In this document: positions 11,079 to 21,241 of the stretch, in pieces
Layout: each line of letters opens with the position of its first letter
How positions within the stretch are numbered: the stretch's first letter is position 1
Assembly (NCBI GenBank): GCA_963691705.1
Contig: OY829543.1
Span: 45,984,564-46,048,563, forward strand
Source of the DNA: Viola odorata
Lineage: Eukaryota; Streptophyta; Magnoliopsida; Malpighiales; Violaceae
Length of the DNA stretch: 64,000 bases
Direction: 5' to 3'
Position numbers and translations under genes: made by a program
The notes under the pieces: generated by a model
Told to the model about the DNA's origin: nothing
The model's database searches: none
Seen by the model: the letters and a program-made list of their open reading frames with translations, nothing else

Positions 11079-11898
11079 AGGGACGGATCCAGGATTCGAA
11101 TTCAGGGGGGGCAGGGGTTCTGCCCCCGAATTTTTTTTTTTTTTGAGTATTTTAAGGGAAGGCAAATGAGCTGAACGAAAAATTAGAAAAATGCTTAAGA
11201 GTATTTGTATCCATCACTAAATAACAAATATTTAGATAAACTTAACAAAAAAATAAATAAGAAGACAATATAGAAAAAAATTAATTATACATTAGAATTC
11301 ATACAATATACGTACTTTCAGATCTCGTGCGACATAGATAAATAAATTTCAAAGTACTGGAATTTATCATTTGAAAATAAATAAACCCCCTTCGTAATTT
11401 GACCTCCCGTCAATTCAAAAAAGAAAATGTCAAATTAAAAGGACTGTTCTAGGTAAAAAAATTGACTTAATAAAATAAGAACAAAATCACATGACTAGAT
11501 ATATAGAAATCAAAATCGGGCTAATCACAATTGCATTTAAAATACTAATACTTGACTCTCTTTTTAAAAAAAATTGAACTAAACTTTTTTAAATAAAATT
11601 TCAAGCGTTTCCGAGGTAGTGTGAAGGACTCAAAAGGCCAGGGATGAAAATTGGAGATTATAAAATAAAAGTACTAATATTGAATACTACTCCAACTTTA
11701 GGGACCAGGATATGTTCTTTCCCTGGAGTTAATTAAAATGCAATCAACGTGGATTGAACCCGCAACCTTCAAACCTTCAAGTGCCGCCCCACCAACTGAG
11801 TCATCCCCGCTTGTTGATTTGAGTTGAACAATATATTACAAATTTATTTTTCATTGGGCTAGGGTGGGCGGCACTGCCTCTGGGCTGGATCCATCCCT
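11079..11898. mobile_element. Non-autonomous hAT-like element (820 bp)
   Basis: The ends are AGGGACGGATCCAGG on the left and, read inward, AGGGATGGATCCAG on the right. The flanks are TGATATTG (11071-11078) and GGATATTG (11899-11906), an 8-bp duplication with one mismatch. The left 250 bp is the reverse complement of the element at 3168-3632. There is no transposase frame. It interrupts the TTGCTGCCAATTTTTG array, so it postdates that array. A tRNA-like promoter pair is embedded near its right end. Confidence 0.8.
11745..11812 (-). other. tRNA-derived (SINE-like) A/B-box segment
   Basis: Read on the minus strand, this segment has an A-box-like TGACTCAGTTGG and, about 30 bases later, a B-box-like GGTTCAATCC. 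This is the spacing of the RNA polymerase III internal promoter in tRNAs and tRNA-derived SINEs. The flanks do not fold into a full cloverleaf, so it is not called a tRNA gene. Confidence 0.5.
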
Positions 11899-12195
11899 GG
11901 ATATTGCTGCCAATTTTTGCTTCATATTGCTGCCAATTTGGGAAGTTCATATTGCTGCCAATTTTTGGGTTGATTTTGGCTTGATTTTGCTGCCAATTTT
12001 AGCTTCATATTGCTGCCAATTTGGGGAGTTGATTTGCTGCCAATTTTTGCTTCATGTTGCTGCCAATTTGGGAAGTTGATATGGCTGCCAATTTTTGCTT
12101 CATATTGCTGTCAATTTGGGTAGTTGATTTGCTGCCAATTTGAGAAGTTAATTTTGGCTTGATTTTGCTACCGATTTTTGCTTGATATTGCTACC
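11899..12195 (+). repeat. Continuation of the TTGCTGCCAATTTTTG array
   Basis: This is the same degenerate array as at 10780-11078, resuming after the hAT-like insertion. Alternating 'gctgccaatttttgcttcatat' and 'gctgccaatttgggaagtt' variants recur about every 35-45 bp. Reading frames across it (for example 11864-12079) are products of the repeat. Confidence 0.8.
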
Positions 12196-12260
12196 GATTT
12201 TCACTTAAGGGACTTGTTGTTGCTCACACTCTATTATAGCAGTTGTATTTTCCATCTCCG

Positions 12261-12515
12261 ATGTCGGAAAGCTCTATATCTTCATCGCGCATATGGAGGA
12301 AGAATACTCAATTCGAAGATGGGAACTATGAAGGACCACCGAGGTTTTGTTATTGCGGCTTCAAGGCTCCAATGTGGGTATGTTGGAAGGAGGAAAATGA
12401 AGGGAGACGATTTTACTATTGTAATATATATAGCTTGTACATTTTTAAGCAAATTGGTTTGATGGTTTGTAAATGGTTGGAACTGAAATTGAAATGTTCC
12501 ATTCATTTTTTTTAA
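12261..12515 (+). CDS. zf-GRF zinc-finger exon carried by the Mutator-like element (partial)
   Basis: The frame starting at 12261 (MSESSISSSRIW...) contains CYCGFKAPMWVCWKEENEGR followed by RFYYC. This fits the N-terminal half of a GRF zinc finger (C-x-C-G ... W ... N-x-G-R-R-F-Y-x-C), a nucleic-acid-binding fold found in many small plant proteins. The conserved second half (GCxFFxW) is absent. A 'gtaatat' donor-like sequence lies directly after the last cysteine (about 12420), so residues beyond it are probably intron read-through. An upstream in-frame ATG at 12243 is less like the family start. Position inside a Mutator-like element suggests captured or element-borne sequence, not a host gene. 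Confidence 0.6.
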   Translation: MSESSISSSRIWRKNTQFEDGNYEGPPRFCYCGFKAPMWVCWKEENEGRRFYYCNIYSLYIFKQIGLMVCKWLELKLKCSIHFF

Positions 12516-12899
12516 GATGAAGTTATTGGTTTGGCTCGTACTTGTTCCATTGTTGCCCATATATTCTATACTTATGCTTACATACAAACACACAAAAATA
12601 CAGCGTATCAAACAAAAAAGAAAAAACAATAAAAATACAAACCAATTAGATTTGTCATTTAATTGACAAACTATTTCCAACAAATTGAAACTAACCCAAA
12701 TGCAAGAAGTCTTATGTTGTTTCCAAGTTTAATCCACGTTTTATTTTTCCAAATTAAACAAGAAATACCAAAGCATCTTAGTTCAAGTTTTCACAAAAAC
12801 ATTCATACCTCATCTACATGAATAACAATACAGAAGTAATAACTTATAACCAAAATTGCATGCCGACTACACTGCCTAGGAATAGGCTTGATGATTTAG

Positions 12900-13130
12900 T
12901 TGAGGTTGTGCTCTCTTGTTACTACAAGCGCAAGCGGGGCATTTGTACTACTTCATATGCTCAGCCCTAGCTGGAGTGATCTTCACACACTTCCCATGGA
13001 ACCACTTCTCGCATATGTCACAACAAATCCAGAATTCATCAGATGCATAATTATCCCCACAAGCACCACATAACGTCTCTCCATGCTCATCCTCGTCTTC
13101 TTCTTCCAATCCCCCCTCATCATCATTCAG
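12900..13130 (-). pseudogene. ALFIN-LIKE PHD-finger exon captured by the Mutator-like element
   Basis: On the minus strand an acceptor 'tttgtag' (13131-13137) is followed by an exon reading [60 protein letters not shown], a stop, then YKCPAC. This is the C-terminal PHD finger of plant ALFIN-LIKE proteins, which read H3K4 methylation. The C4HC3 ligands (CGAC, CCDIC, H in WFHGKC, CPAC) are all visible. A TAG replaces the usual codon between the His/Lys and the YKCP motif, and the normal N-terminal Alfin domain is absent. The retained splice acceptor shows the capture came from genomic DNA, not a spliced transcript. Confidence 0.85.
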
Positions 13131-13189
13131 CTACAAATTCCAGTAAACAAAGAATGAAAATTATTACTCAGTATTAGAAGAATAAAATT

Positions 13190-13699
13190 GACAGCAAATC
13201 AGCTTCCCAAATTGGCAGCAATATCAAGCAAAAATTGGCAGTAAACTCACGCAAAAATTGGCAGCAATATGAAGCAAAAATTGGCAACAAACTCACGCAA
13301 AAATTGGCAGCAAAATCAACCCAAAAATTAGCAGCAGTATAACCCAAAACTTAGCAACAATATGAATCCAAAAATAAACCAACAATTAAACCCAACATTT
13401 ATAATGGTACACGCACCGTAAGGAGGCGATGGAAGTGAGGAGGCGACGGGTAGAAGAATGGAGAAGACGCGGTTGGCTGGGTAGAGATGGAGGAGGGAGG
13501 AAGGGAGGTCGCGAGAATGGAGTTTCGGTTGGCTGGGTAGAGATGGAGGAGGAAGAGAAAACGCTTGGAAAAACCTAAATTTTGAACGTGAAGATTGGAG
13601 AAGGAAGACATGTCACACTGGCAATTTTGTAATTAAGTTTGAGTGGTAATTTTGTAATTTGTTGGGTTGGAAGTTTGGGTTTGCTGTTTAGCATTTCTC
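13190..13699 (-). repeat. Right terminal inverted repeat of the second Mutator-like element
   Basis: 13526-13699 pairs with 4625-4798. 13380-13525 pairs with 10594-10740, with a local tandem duplication of the 'ggttggctgggtagagatggagg' phrase. 13190-13380 is an inverted TTGCTGCCAATTTTTG array. The 9-bp duplication ATATCGAAA follows at 13700-13708. Confidence 0.88.
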
Positions 13700-13708
13700 A
13701 TATCGAAA

Positions 13709-14005
13709 AGTGCATCTTCTTCTTCTCACCCAAATCATCCCACCACCACCACCAGCAGCGACTATGAGTTTGCTGCGATCGAGCGGAATGCGATAATTGA
13801 AGAACACTTCACGCGATGGATCTTGCTGGAATTGGATTTTAGGTATTTTGTTTACTTTCAATTTCAGATTACAGTCAGGAATACGTATGTATTCGTTGTC
13901 TCTGCCTATCACTTTATATTCTGAATCATTTTAGGAATCTGTTTAGGTTAAACTAGTTGTTTTGTGTTGTGTGTATCAATAAGGGTAATCAAACTACCAA
14001 TCTCC
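13709..14005 (+). promoter_or_regulatory. 5' leader of the F-box gene, with probable intron
   Basis: A C/T-rich leader with CCA repeats runs from 13709, followed by T-rich sequence typical of a leader intron and then the F-box start codon at 14006. It is separated from its own upstream region (4321-4615) by the 9-kb Mutator-like insertion. Exact intron limits are not clear. Confidence 0.45.
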
Positions 14006-15110
14006 ATGAATGAAACACAGACCAAAAGTATGGATGTCCTGCCGCAGTGTTTGATTCTGGATATTCTACGGAGACTGCCCTTAAAACCCATGTACATCTG
14101 TAGTTAGGTTTGTAAAAGTTGGCTTCTTTTACTCGCCCATCTCCAGCTTGCAAAATCACCCACTTGCTTGTTGAATCGTGATGTTTCAGCAGACGAAAAC
14201 CTCTATTTTGGGTAGATTGAAACTGATGTGGAAAAAGAGGGCAGTCTCCGGTTTGAAAAAATGAAGTTCGATTCCAAGAATGACTTTCCACCCATCTATA
14301 TTTCCAATCTTAACTGCAGAAGTTCTTGCAATGGATTAGTTTACTTCACCGGTGGCCACGGGTAGAAGAAGATTATTTGGGTGTGCAATCTAGTTCTGAG
14401 AGAGTGGATCCCCATTCAACGCCCTGCAGCTAATGAAAAAGATATCATGTGTGAATCAATTGCATTTGGAATAAGTCCCAAGAGTAATCAATACAAACTT
14501 CTGTGCATTCTTCACTCCCGCGAAGAAAAACAGCTCCGCAGTAGGCCTGTTGATCAGGTTATCTTAGAAGCACTAGTATACACACTTGGCACCGGAAAGT
14601 GGAGAAGTCTTGAACATACTATTCGCTCGTACTCGTGCCTCAAGCATTTCACGGAAGCATCATTATGCTCGTACTTCAACACTTTCGTGAATGGATCAGT
14701 TCATTCAGGAGTATATGGTCGTATAACTTTCTTTAATTGTGACGATGAAAAGTTTGGGGCTCTTTCTGTGCCTCTGCATGGATCAGAGGCATCCAATGTC
14801 AGCTTGGGAGTTTTAAATGGTTGTCTATCGGCATCAATGATGGAGGATGATGGCAATTTCTATGATGTGAAGATATATGAAGAAGTATGAAGTGAGAGAT
14901 TCTTGGACTCTGATGCTCATTTTTTCTAATATTTGTATTGATGTTTTTTCGTGAAATGGCAACAGGGTCTTGGTATATGATGGCGAAGACTTAGGTTACG
15001 AGCATAATCTCTTGTTTTCATGGGACAAGGATGAGAAAATGATTGTTAACAAGTTGTCAAACGTGGATTGTTACAATACAAAGAAAAGGAAATTCGAGAG
15101 TTTTTTTTCT
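14006..15110 (+). pseudogene. F-box protein gene, sense copy opening the inverted array
   Basis: The frame begins MNETQTKSMDVLPQCLILDI, a plant F-box (LPxxLxxDILxRLPxKxxxxCxxVCKSW). A TAG at 14105-14107 stands where the opposite copy has CAG. Further stops follow, for example in YFG*IET and GHG*KK. Downstream it matches the F-box-associated domain: IWVCNLVLREWIPI, then VYTLGTGKWRSLEHTI, NGSVHSGVYGRITFFN and LSVPLHGSEASNVSLGVLNG. A TGA at 14952-14954 interrupts FS*NGNRVLVYDGEDLGYEHN, and the copy ends near 15110 with KRKFES. Intact F-box proteins are substrate adaptors of SCF ubiquitin ligases. This copy cannot make a full protein. At 15111 the sequence turns back on itself. Confidence 0.85.
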
Positions 15111-16078
15111 AAAATGAGATTATGCTCATAACCTAAGTCTTCGCCATCATATACCAAGACCCTCTTGCCATTCCACGAAAAGACATCAGTACGAATATTA
15201 GAAAAAATGAGCATCAGAGTCCAAGAATCTCTCACTCCTTACTTCTTCATACACCATATCTTCACATCATAGAAATCGTCATCGTCCTCAATCATTGATG
15301 CCGATAGACAACTATTTAAAACTCTCAAACTCACATTGAATGCCTCTGATCCATGCAGAGGCACAAAACGAGTCTCAAATTTATGCCCTGCAACTAATGA
15401 AAAAGATATCCTGTGTGAATCAATTGCTTTTGGATTAAGTCCCAAGAGTAATTAATACAAACTTCTGTGCATTCTTCACTCCCGCGAAGAAAAACAGCTC
15501 CGCAATAGGTCTGTTGATCAGGTGATCTTAGAAGCACTAGTATACACACTTGGCACCGGAAAGTGGAGAAGTCTTGAACATACTATTCGCTCGTACTCGT
15601 GCCTCAAGCATTTCGCGGAAGCATCATTCTGCTCGTACTTTAACATTTTCGTGAATGGATCAGTTCATTCAGGAGTATATGGTCGTATAACTTTCTTTAA
15701 TTTTGACGATGAAAAGTTTGGGACTGTTTCTGTGCCTCCGCATGGATCAGAGGCATCCAATGTGAGCTTGGGAGTTTTAAATGGTTGTCTATCGGCATCA
15801 ATGATGGAAGACGATGGCGATTTCTATGATGTGAAGGTATGGTGTATGAAGAAGTATGAAGTGAGATATTCTTGGACTCTGATGCTCATTTTTTCTAATA
15901 TTTGTACTGATGTTTTTTCGTGAAATGGCAACAGGGTCTTGGTATATGATGACGAAGACTTAGGTTACGAGCATAATCTCTTGTTTTCATGGGACAAGGA
16001 TGAGATAATGATTGTTAACAAGTTGTCAAACGTGGATTGTTACAATACAAAGAAAAGGAAATTCGAGAGTTTTTTTCT
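15111..16078. repeat. F-box array unit 1 (antisense then sense)
   Basis: Antisense part about 15111-15383 (FVPLHGSEAFNVSLRVLN on -). Sense part about 15384-16078 with two stop differences: SN*YK near 15452 and the shared TGA at 15921-15923. Confidence 0.85.
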
Positions 16079-17046
16079 AAAATGAGATTATGCTCATAAC
16101 CTAAGTATTCGCCATCAAATACCAAGACCCTGTTGCCGTTCCACGAAAAGACATCAGTACGAATTTTAGAGAAAATGAGCATCAGAGTCCAAAAATCTCT
16201 CACTTCATACTTCTTCATACACCATATCTTCACATCATAGAAATCGTCATCGTCCTCCATCATTGATGCCGATAAACAACCATTTAAAACACTCAAACTC
16301 ACATTGGATGCCTCTGATCCATGCGGAGGCACAAAAAGAGTCTCAAATTTACGCCCTGCAACTAATGAAAAAGATATCCTGTGTGAATCAATTGCTTTTG
16401 GATTAAGTCCCAAGAGTAATCAATACAAACTTCCGTGCATTCTTCACTCCCGCGAAGAAAAACAGCTCCGCAATAGGTCTGTTGATCAGGTTATCTTAGA
16501 AGCACTAGTGTACACACTTGGCACCGAAAAGTAGAGAAGTCTTGAACATACTATTTGCTCGTACTCGTGCCTCAAGCATTTCGTGGAAGCATCATTCTAC
16601 TCGTACTTTAACACTTTCGTGAATGGATTAGTTCATTCGGGAGTATATGGTCGTATAACTTCCTTTAATTTTGACGATGAAAAGTTTGGGACTCTTTCTG
16701 TGCCTCCGCATGGATCAGAGGCATCCAATGTGCGCTTTGGAGTTTTAAATGGTTGTTTATCGGCATCAATGATGGAGGACGATGGCGATTTCTATGATGT
16801 GAAGAAATGGTTTATGAAGAAGTATGAAGTGAGAGACTCTTGGACTCTGATGCTCATTTTTTCTAATATTTGTACTGATGTTTTTTCGTGAAATGGTAAC
16901 AGGGTCTTGGTATATAATGGCGAAGACTTAGGTTACGAGCATAATCTCTGGTTTTCATGGGACAAGGATGAGATAATCATTGTTAACAAGTTGTCAAACT
17001 TGGATTGTTACAATACAAAGAAAAGGAAATTCGAGTGTGTTTTTCT
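16079..17046. repeat. F-box array unit 2
   Basis: Antisense part about 16079-16350, open on - across the whole piece. Sense part about 16351-17046, with a TAG after GTEK near 16533 and the shared TGA at 16889-16891. Confidence 0.85.
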
Positions 17047-18014
17047 AAAATGAGGTTATGCTCATAACCTAAGTCTTCGCCATCATATACCAAGACCTTG
17101 TTGCCATTCCACGAAAAGACATCAGTACGAATATTAGAAAAAATGAGCATCAGGGTCCAAGAATCTCTCACTCCATACTTTTTCATACACCATATCTTCA
17201 CATCATAGAAATCGTCATCGTCCTCCATCATTGATGCCGATAGACAATCATTTAAAACTCTCACACTCACATTGGATGCCTCTGATCCATGCAGAGGCAC
17301 AAAAAGAGTCTCAAATTTACGCCCTGCAGCTAATGAAAAAGAGATCCTGTGTGAATCAATTGCTTTTGGATTAAGTCCCAAGAGTAATCAATACAAATTT
17401 ATGTGCATTCTTCATTCCCGCGAAGAAAAATAGCTCCGCAGCAGGTCTGTTGATCAGGTTATCTTAGAAGCACTAGTATACACACTTGGCACCGGAAAGT
17501 GGAGAAGTCTTGAACATACTATTTGCTCGTACTCGTGCCTCAAGCATTTCGCTGAAGCATCATTCTACTCGTACTTCAACACTTTCATGAATGGATCAGT
17601 TCATTCAGGTGTATATGGTCGTATAACTTTCTTTAATTTTGCCGATGAAAAGTTTGGGATTCTTTCTGTGCCTCCGCATGGATCAGAGGCATCCAATGTG
17701 AGCTTGGGAGTTTTAAATGGTTGTCTATCGGCATCAATGATGGAGGACGATGGAGATTTCTATGATGTAAAGATATGGTGTATGAAGAAGTATGAAGTGA
17801 GAGATTCTTGGACTCTGATGCTCATTTTTTCTAATATTTGTACTGATATTTTTTCGTGAAATGGCAACAGGGTCTTGGTATATGATGGCGAAGACTTAGT
17901 TTACGAGCATAATCTCTTGTTTTCATGGGACAAGGATGAGATAATGATTGGCAACCAGTTGTCAAACGTGGATTGTTACAATACAAAGAAAAAGAAATTC
18001 GAGAGTTTTTTTCT
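17047..18014. repeat. F-box array unit 3
   Basis: Antisense part about 17047-17320. Sense part about 17321-18014, with a TAG in HSREEK* near 17431 and the shared TGA at 17857-17859. Confidence 0.85.
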
Positions 18015-18963
18015 AAAATGAGATTATGCTCATAACCTAAGTCTTCGCATCATATACCAAGACCCTGTTGCCGTTCCACGAAAAGACATCAATACGAATA
18101 TTAGAAAAAATGAGCATTAAAGTCCAAGAATCTCTCACTCCATACTTCTTCATACACCTTATCTTCACATCATAGAAATCGACATCGTTCTCCATCATTG
18201 ATGCCGATAGACAACCATTTAAAACACTCAAACTCACATTGGATGCCTCTGATCCATGCGGAGGCACAAAAAGAGTCTCAAATTTACTCCCTACAACTAA
18301 TGAAAAAGATATCCTGTGTGAATCAATTGCTTTGGATTAAGTCCCAAGAGTAATCAATACAAACTTCTATGCATTCTTCATTCCCGCGAAGAAAAACAGC
18401 TCCACAGCAGGTCTGTTGATCAGGTTATCTTAGAAGCACTAGTATACACACTTGGCACCGGAAAGTGGAGAAGTCTTGAACATACTATTTTCTCGTACTC
18501 GTGCCTCAAGCATTTCGCGTCGTACTTCAACACTTTCGTGAATGGATCAGTTCATTCAGGTGTATATGGTCGTATAACTTTCTTTAATTTTGACGATGAA
18601 AAGTTTGGGATTCTTTCTGTGCCTCCGCATGGATCAGAGGCATCCAATGTGAGCTTGGGAGTTTTAAATGGTTGTCTATCGGCATCAATGATGAAGGACG
18701 ATGGAGATTTCTATGATGTAAAGATATGGTGTATGAAGAAGTATGAAGTGAGAGATTCTTGGACTCTGATGCTCATTTTTTCTAATATTTGTACTGATGT
18801 TTTTTCGTGAAATGGCAACAGAGTTTTGGTATATGATGGCGAAGACTTAGGTTACGAGCATAATCTCTTGTTTTCATGAGAAGGATGAGATAATGATTGT
18901 TAACAAGTTGTCAAACGTGGATTGTTACAATACAAAGAAAAGGAAATTCGAGAGTTTTTTTCT
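18015..18963. repeat. F-box array unit 4
   Basis: Antisense part about 18015-18283, with one base lost in the VYDGED region that shifts the frame. Sense part about 18284-18963, lacking about 15 bp before SYFNTFVNG and one T in CESIAFG, with the shared TGA at 18808-18810. Confidence 0.85.
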
Positions 18964-19923
18964 AAAATGAGATTATGCTCATAACCTAAGTCTTCGTCAT
19001 CATATACCAAGACCCTGTTGCCATTCCACGAAAAGACATCAGTACGAATATTAGAAAAAATGAGCACAAGAGTCCAAGAATCTCACTCCATACTTCTTCA
19101 TACACCATATCTTCACATCATAAAAATCGTCATCGTCCTCAATCATTGATGCCGATAGACAACCATTTAAAACTCTCAAACTCACATTGGATGCCTCTGA
19201 TCCATGCGGAGGCACAAAAAGAGTCTCAAATTTACGCCATGTAACTAATGAAAAAGATATCCTGTGTGAATCAATTGCTTTGGATTAAGTCCCAAGAGTA
19301 ATCAATACAAACTTCTGTGCATTCTTCACTCCCGCGAAGAACAACAGCTCCGCAGCAGGTCTGTTGATCAGGTTATCTTAGAAGCACTAGTATATACACT
19401 TGGCACCTGAAAGTCGAGAAGTCTCTAACATACTATTCGCTCGTACTCGTGCCTCGAGCATTTCGCGGAAGCATCATTCTGCTCGTACTTCAACACTTTC
19501 GTGAATGGATCAATTCATTCAGGAGTATATGGTCGTATAACTTTCTTTAATTTTGACGATGAAAAGTTTGGGAATCTTTCTGTGCCTCCGTATGGATCAG
19601 AGGCATCCAATGTAAGCTTGGGAGTTTTAAATGGTTGTCTATCGGCATCAAAGATGGAGGATGATGGCGATTTCTATGATGTGAAGATATATAAAGAAGT
19701 ATAAAGTGAGAGATTCTTGGACTCTGATGCTCCTTTTTTCTAATATTTGTACTGATGTTTTTTCGTGAAATGGCAACAGGTTCTTGTTAGATGATGACGA
19801 AGACTTAGGTTACGAGCATAATCTCTTGTTTTCATGGGACAAGGATGAGATAATGATTGTTAACAAGTTGTCAAACGTGGATTGTTACAATACAAAGAAA
19901 AGGAAATTCGAGAGTTTTTTTCT
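18964..19923. repeat. F-box array unit 5
   Basis: Antisense part about 18964-19233. Sense part about 19234-19923, with stops in the TLGT* and KIYKEV* regions and the shared TGA near 19766. Its DVKIYKEV end shares a short deletion with the opening copy at 14868-14890, so the two end units are related by exchange or duplication. Confidence 0.85.
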
Positions 19924-20534
19924 AAAATGAGATTATGCTCATAACCTAAGTCTTTGCCATCATATACCAAGACCCTGTTGCCATTCCACGAAAAGATATC
20001 AGTACGAATATTAGAAAAAATGAGCATCAGAGTCCAAGAATCTCTCACTCCATACTTCTTCATACACCATATCTTCACATCATAGAAATCGTCATCGTCC
20101 TCCATCATTGATGTCGATAGACAACCATTTAAAACTCTCAAACTCACATTGGATGCCTCTGATCCATGCGGAGGCACAAAAAGAGTCTCAAATTTTTCAT
20201 CGTCAAAATTAAAGAAAGTTATACAACCATATACTCCTAAATGGACTGATCCATTCAAGAAAGTGTTGAAGTACGAGCAGAATGATGCTTCCACGAAATG
20301 CTTGAGGCACTAGTACGAGCGAATAGTATGTTCAAGACTTCTCCACTTTCCGGTGCCAAGTGTGTATAATAGTACTTCTAAGATAACCTAATCAACAGAC
20401 CTGTTGCGGAGCTGTTATTCTTCGTGGGAGTGAAGAATGCACAGAAGTTTGTATTGATTACTCTTGGGACTTAATCCAAAAGCAATTGATTCACACATGA
20501 TATCTTTTTCATTAGCTGCAGGGCGTTGAATGGG
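19924..20534 (-). pseudogene. F-box gene, closing antisense copy, inner part
   Basis: Unlike the array units, this antisense copy runs on past KFETLFVP: EDDDDFYDVKIWCMKKYGVR, then SEASNVSLRVLNGC, SGV-type VHLGVYGCITFFNFDDEKFE, GTGKWRSLEHTIRS and CESIAFGLSPKSNQYKLLCI. At QRPA it is cut by the Tat/Ogre-like retrotransposon and resumes at 36901. It has a few internal stops, for example in HEE*QL near 20412. In FSWNGNRVLVYDG it has TGG where every sense copy has TGA. Confidence 0.85.
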
Positions 20535-21241
20535 TGTTGATACCCGAATTTTGACGCCATTTTTACTTAATTTTAGCATTTCTGTCATTTATTTAATTTA
20601 CCATCATTTTTACTTAATTTACAGTCATCTGTAGTTAGTTTACTATCGCTAGCATTTTTAGGGTTTTCCTCGCATTTTAGCAACATCGTTAGCTTCGTCA
20701 GCTTTCGAAAATCGCGCTTTTAATTTTTCGTCAAGTATTTTCGTCATTATTATCATTAGTATTTTTAGCCTTAAAACTCACATTTTTTACTATCCGGGAG
20801 TCGTTTGCGAGTCGTTTCTTCGTTTTAGGTCATCTCATGATTTTTAGGATTTTTAATATTTTAGCACATTTTTTTTAGTATTTTTATTTTTTATTATTAT
20901 TTACGGTCGAGCTTTTATTGGACCCGAGTAAGTTCTCTCGGACAACAGCTTGACTTCAAAATGTTTTCCATCAACTAGTTGCTAGATTTTTTTCTGCTCG
21001 CAATGGTCTACAGCGTTTCGAGCAATTTTCGGTGTAACGCTTTATTTTTTCCGTTCCCGCGTTCCGCGTCTTTGAACGAGGAAATAAACGCGTTAAACGG
21101 AAAATTTTCATGATTCACTGTAGACGGCTAAAACCGTCATATTTTTCTCTACGCGCCAGTACCTTCGGCTCAAAAAGTCAGTACGTTTGCCCGCGAGTCT
21201 CGGCTTGAGGCCATTTAAATGAGACTTAATGGCCCTTGATC

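Larger units (their letters stand above)
4625..13699. mobile_element. Second Mutator-like element (Pack-MULE) carrying gene fragments, with nested insertions
   Basis: Inverted ends start GAAAAATGCTAAACAGC on the left and GAGAAATGCTAAACAGC on the right (reverse strand). They match almost perfectly for about 174 bp (4625-4798 and 13526-13699) and continue imperfectly inward. The flanks are an exact 9-bp duplication, ATATCGAAA at 4616-4624 and 13700-13708, diagnostic of Mutator-type insertion. No transposase is present. The cargo is a zf-GRF exon on + and an ALFIN-LIKE PHD exon on -. A retrotransposon (4804-10588) and a hAT-like element (11079-11898) landed inside it later. Without them it is about 2.46 kb. 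The insertion target was the 5' leader of the F-box gene. Confidence 0.9.
14420..20534. repeat. Inverted tandem array of F-box C-terminal fragments
   Basis: Between the opening sense copy and the closing antisense copy lie five repeats of about 945-970 bp. Each consists of about 270 bp antisense (the domain part from LGYEHN back to KFETLFVP) followed by about 690 bp sense (from NEKDILCESIAFG to KRKFESFF). The join 'tctcaaattt-acgccctgca' recurs at about 15383, 16350, 17320, 18284 and 19234, and the turn 'ttctaaaatgagattatgctc' at about 15110, 16078, 17046, 18014, 18963 and 19923. Every sense piece can pair with the following antisense piece over roughly 270 bp with about 115 bp of loop. Individual reading frames of 60-170 residues here are fragments, not genes. 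Confidence 0.92.

Noticed and set aside
15239..20294. Many 60-144-codon frames as a cluster of small genes
   Set aside because: All are fragments of one F-box-associated domain in alternating orientation, without own starts or N-terminal F-boxes.
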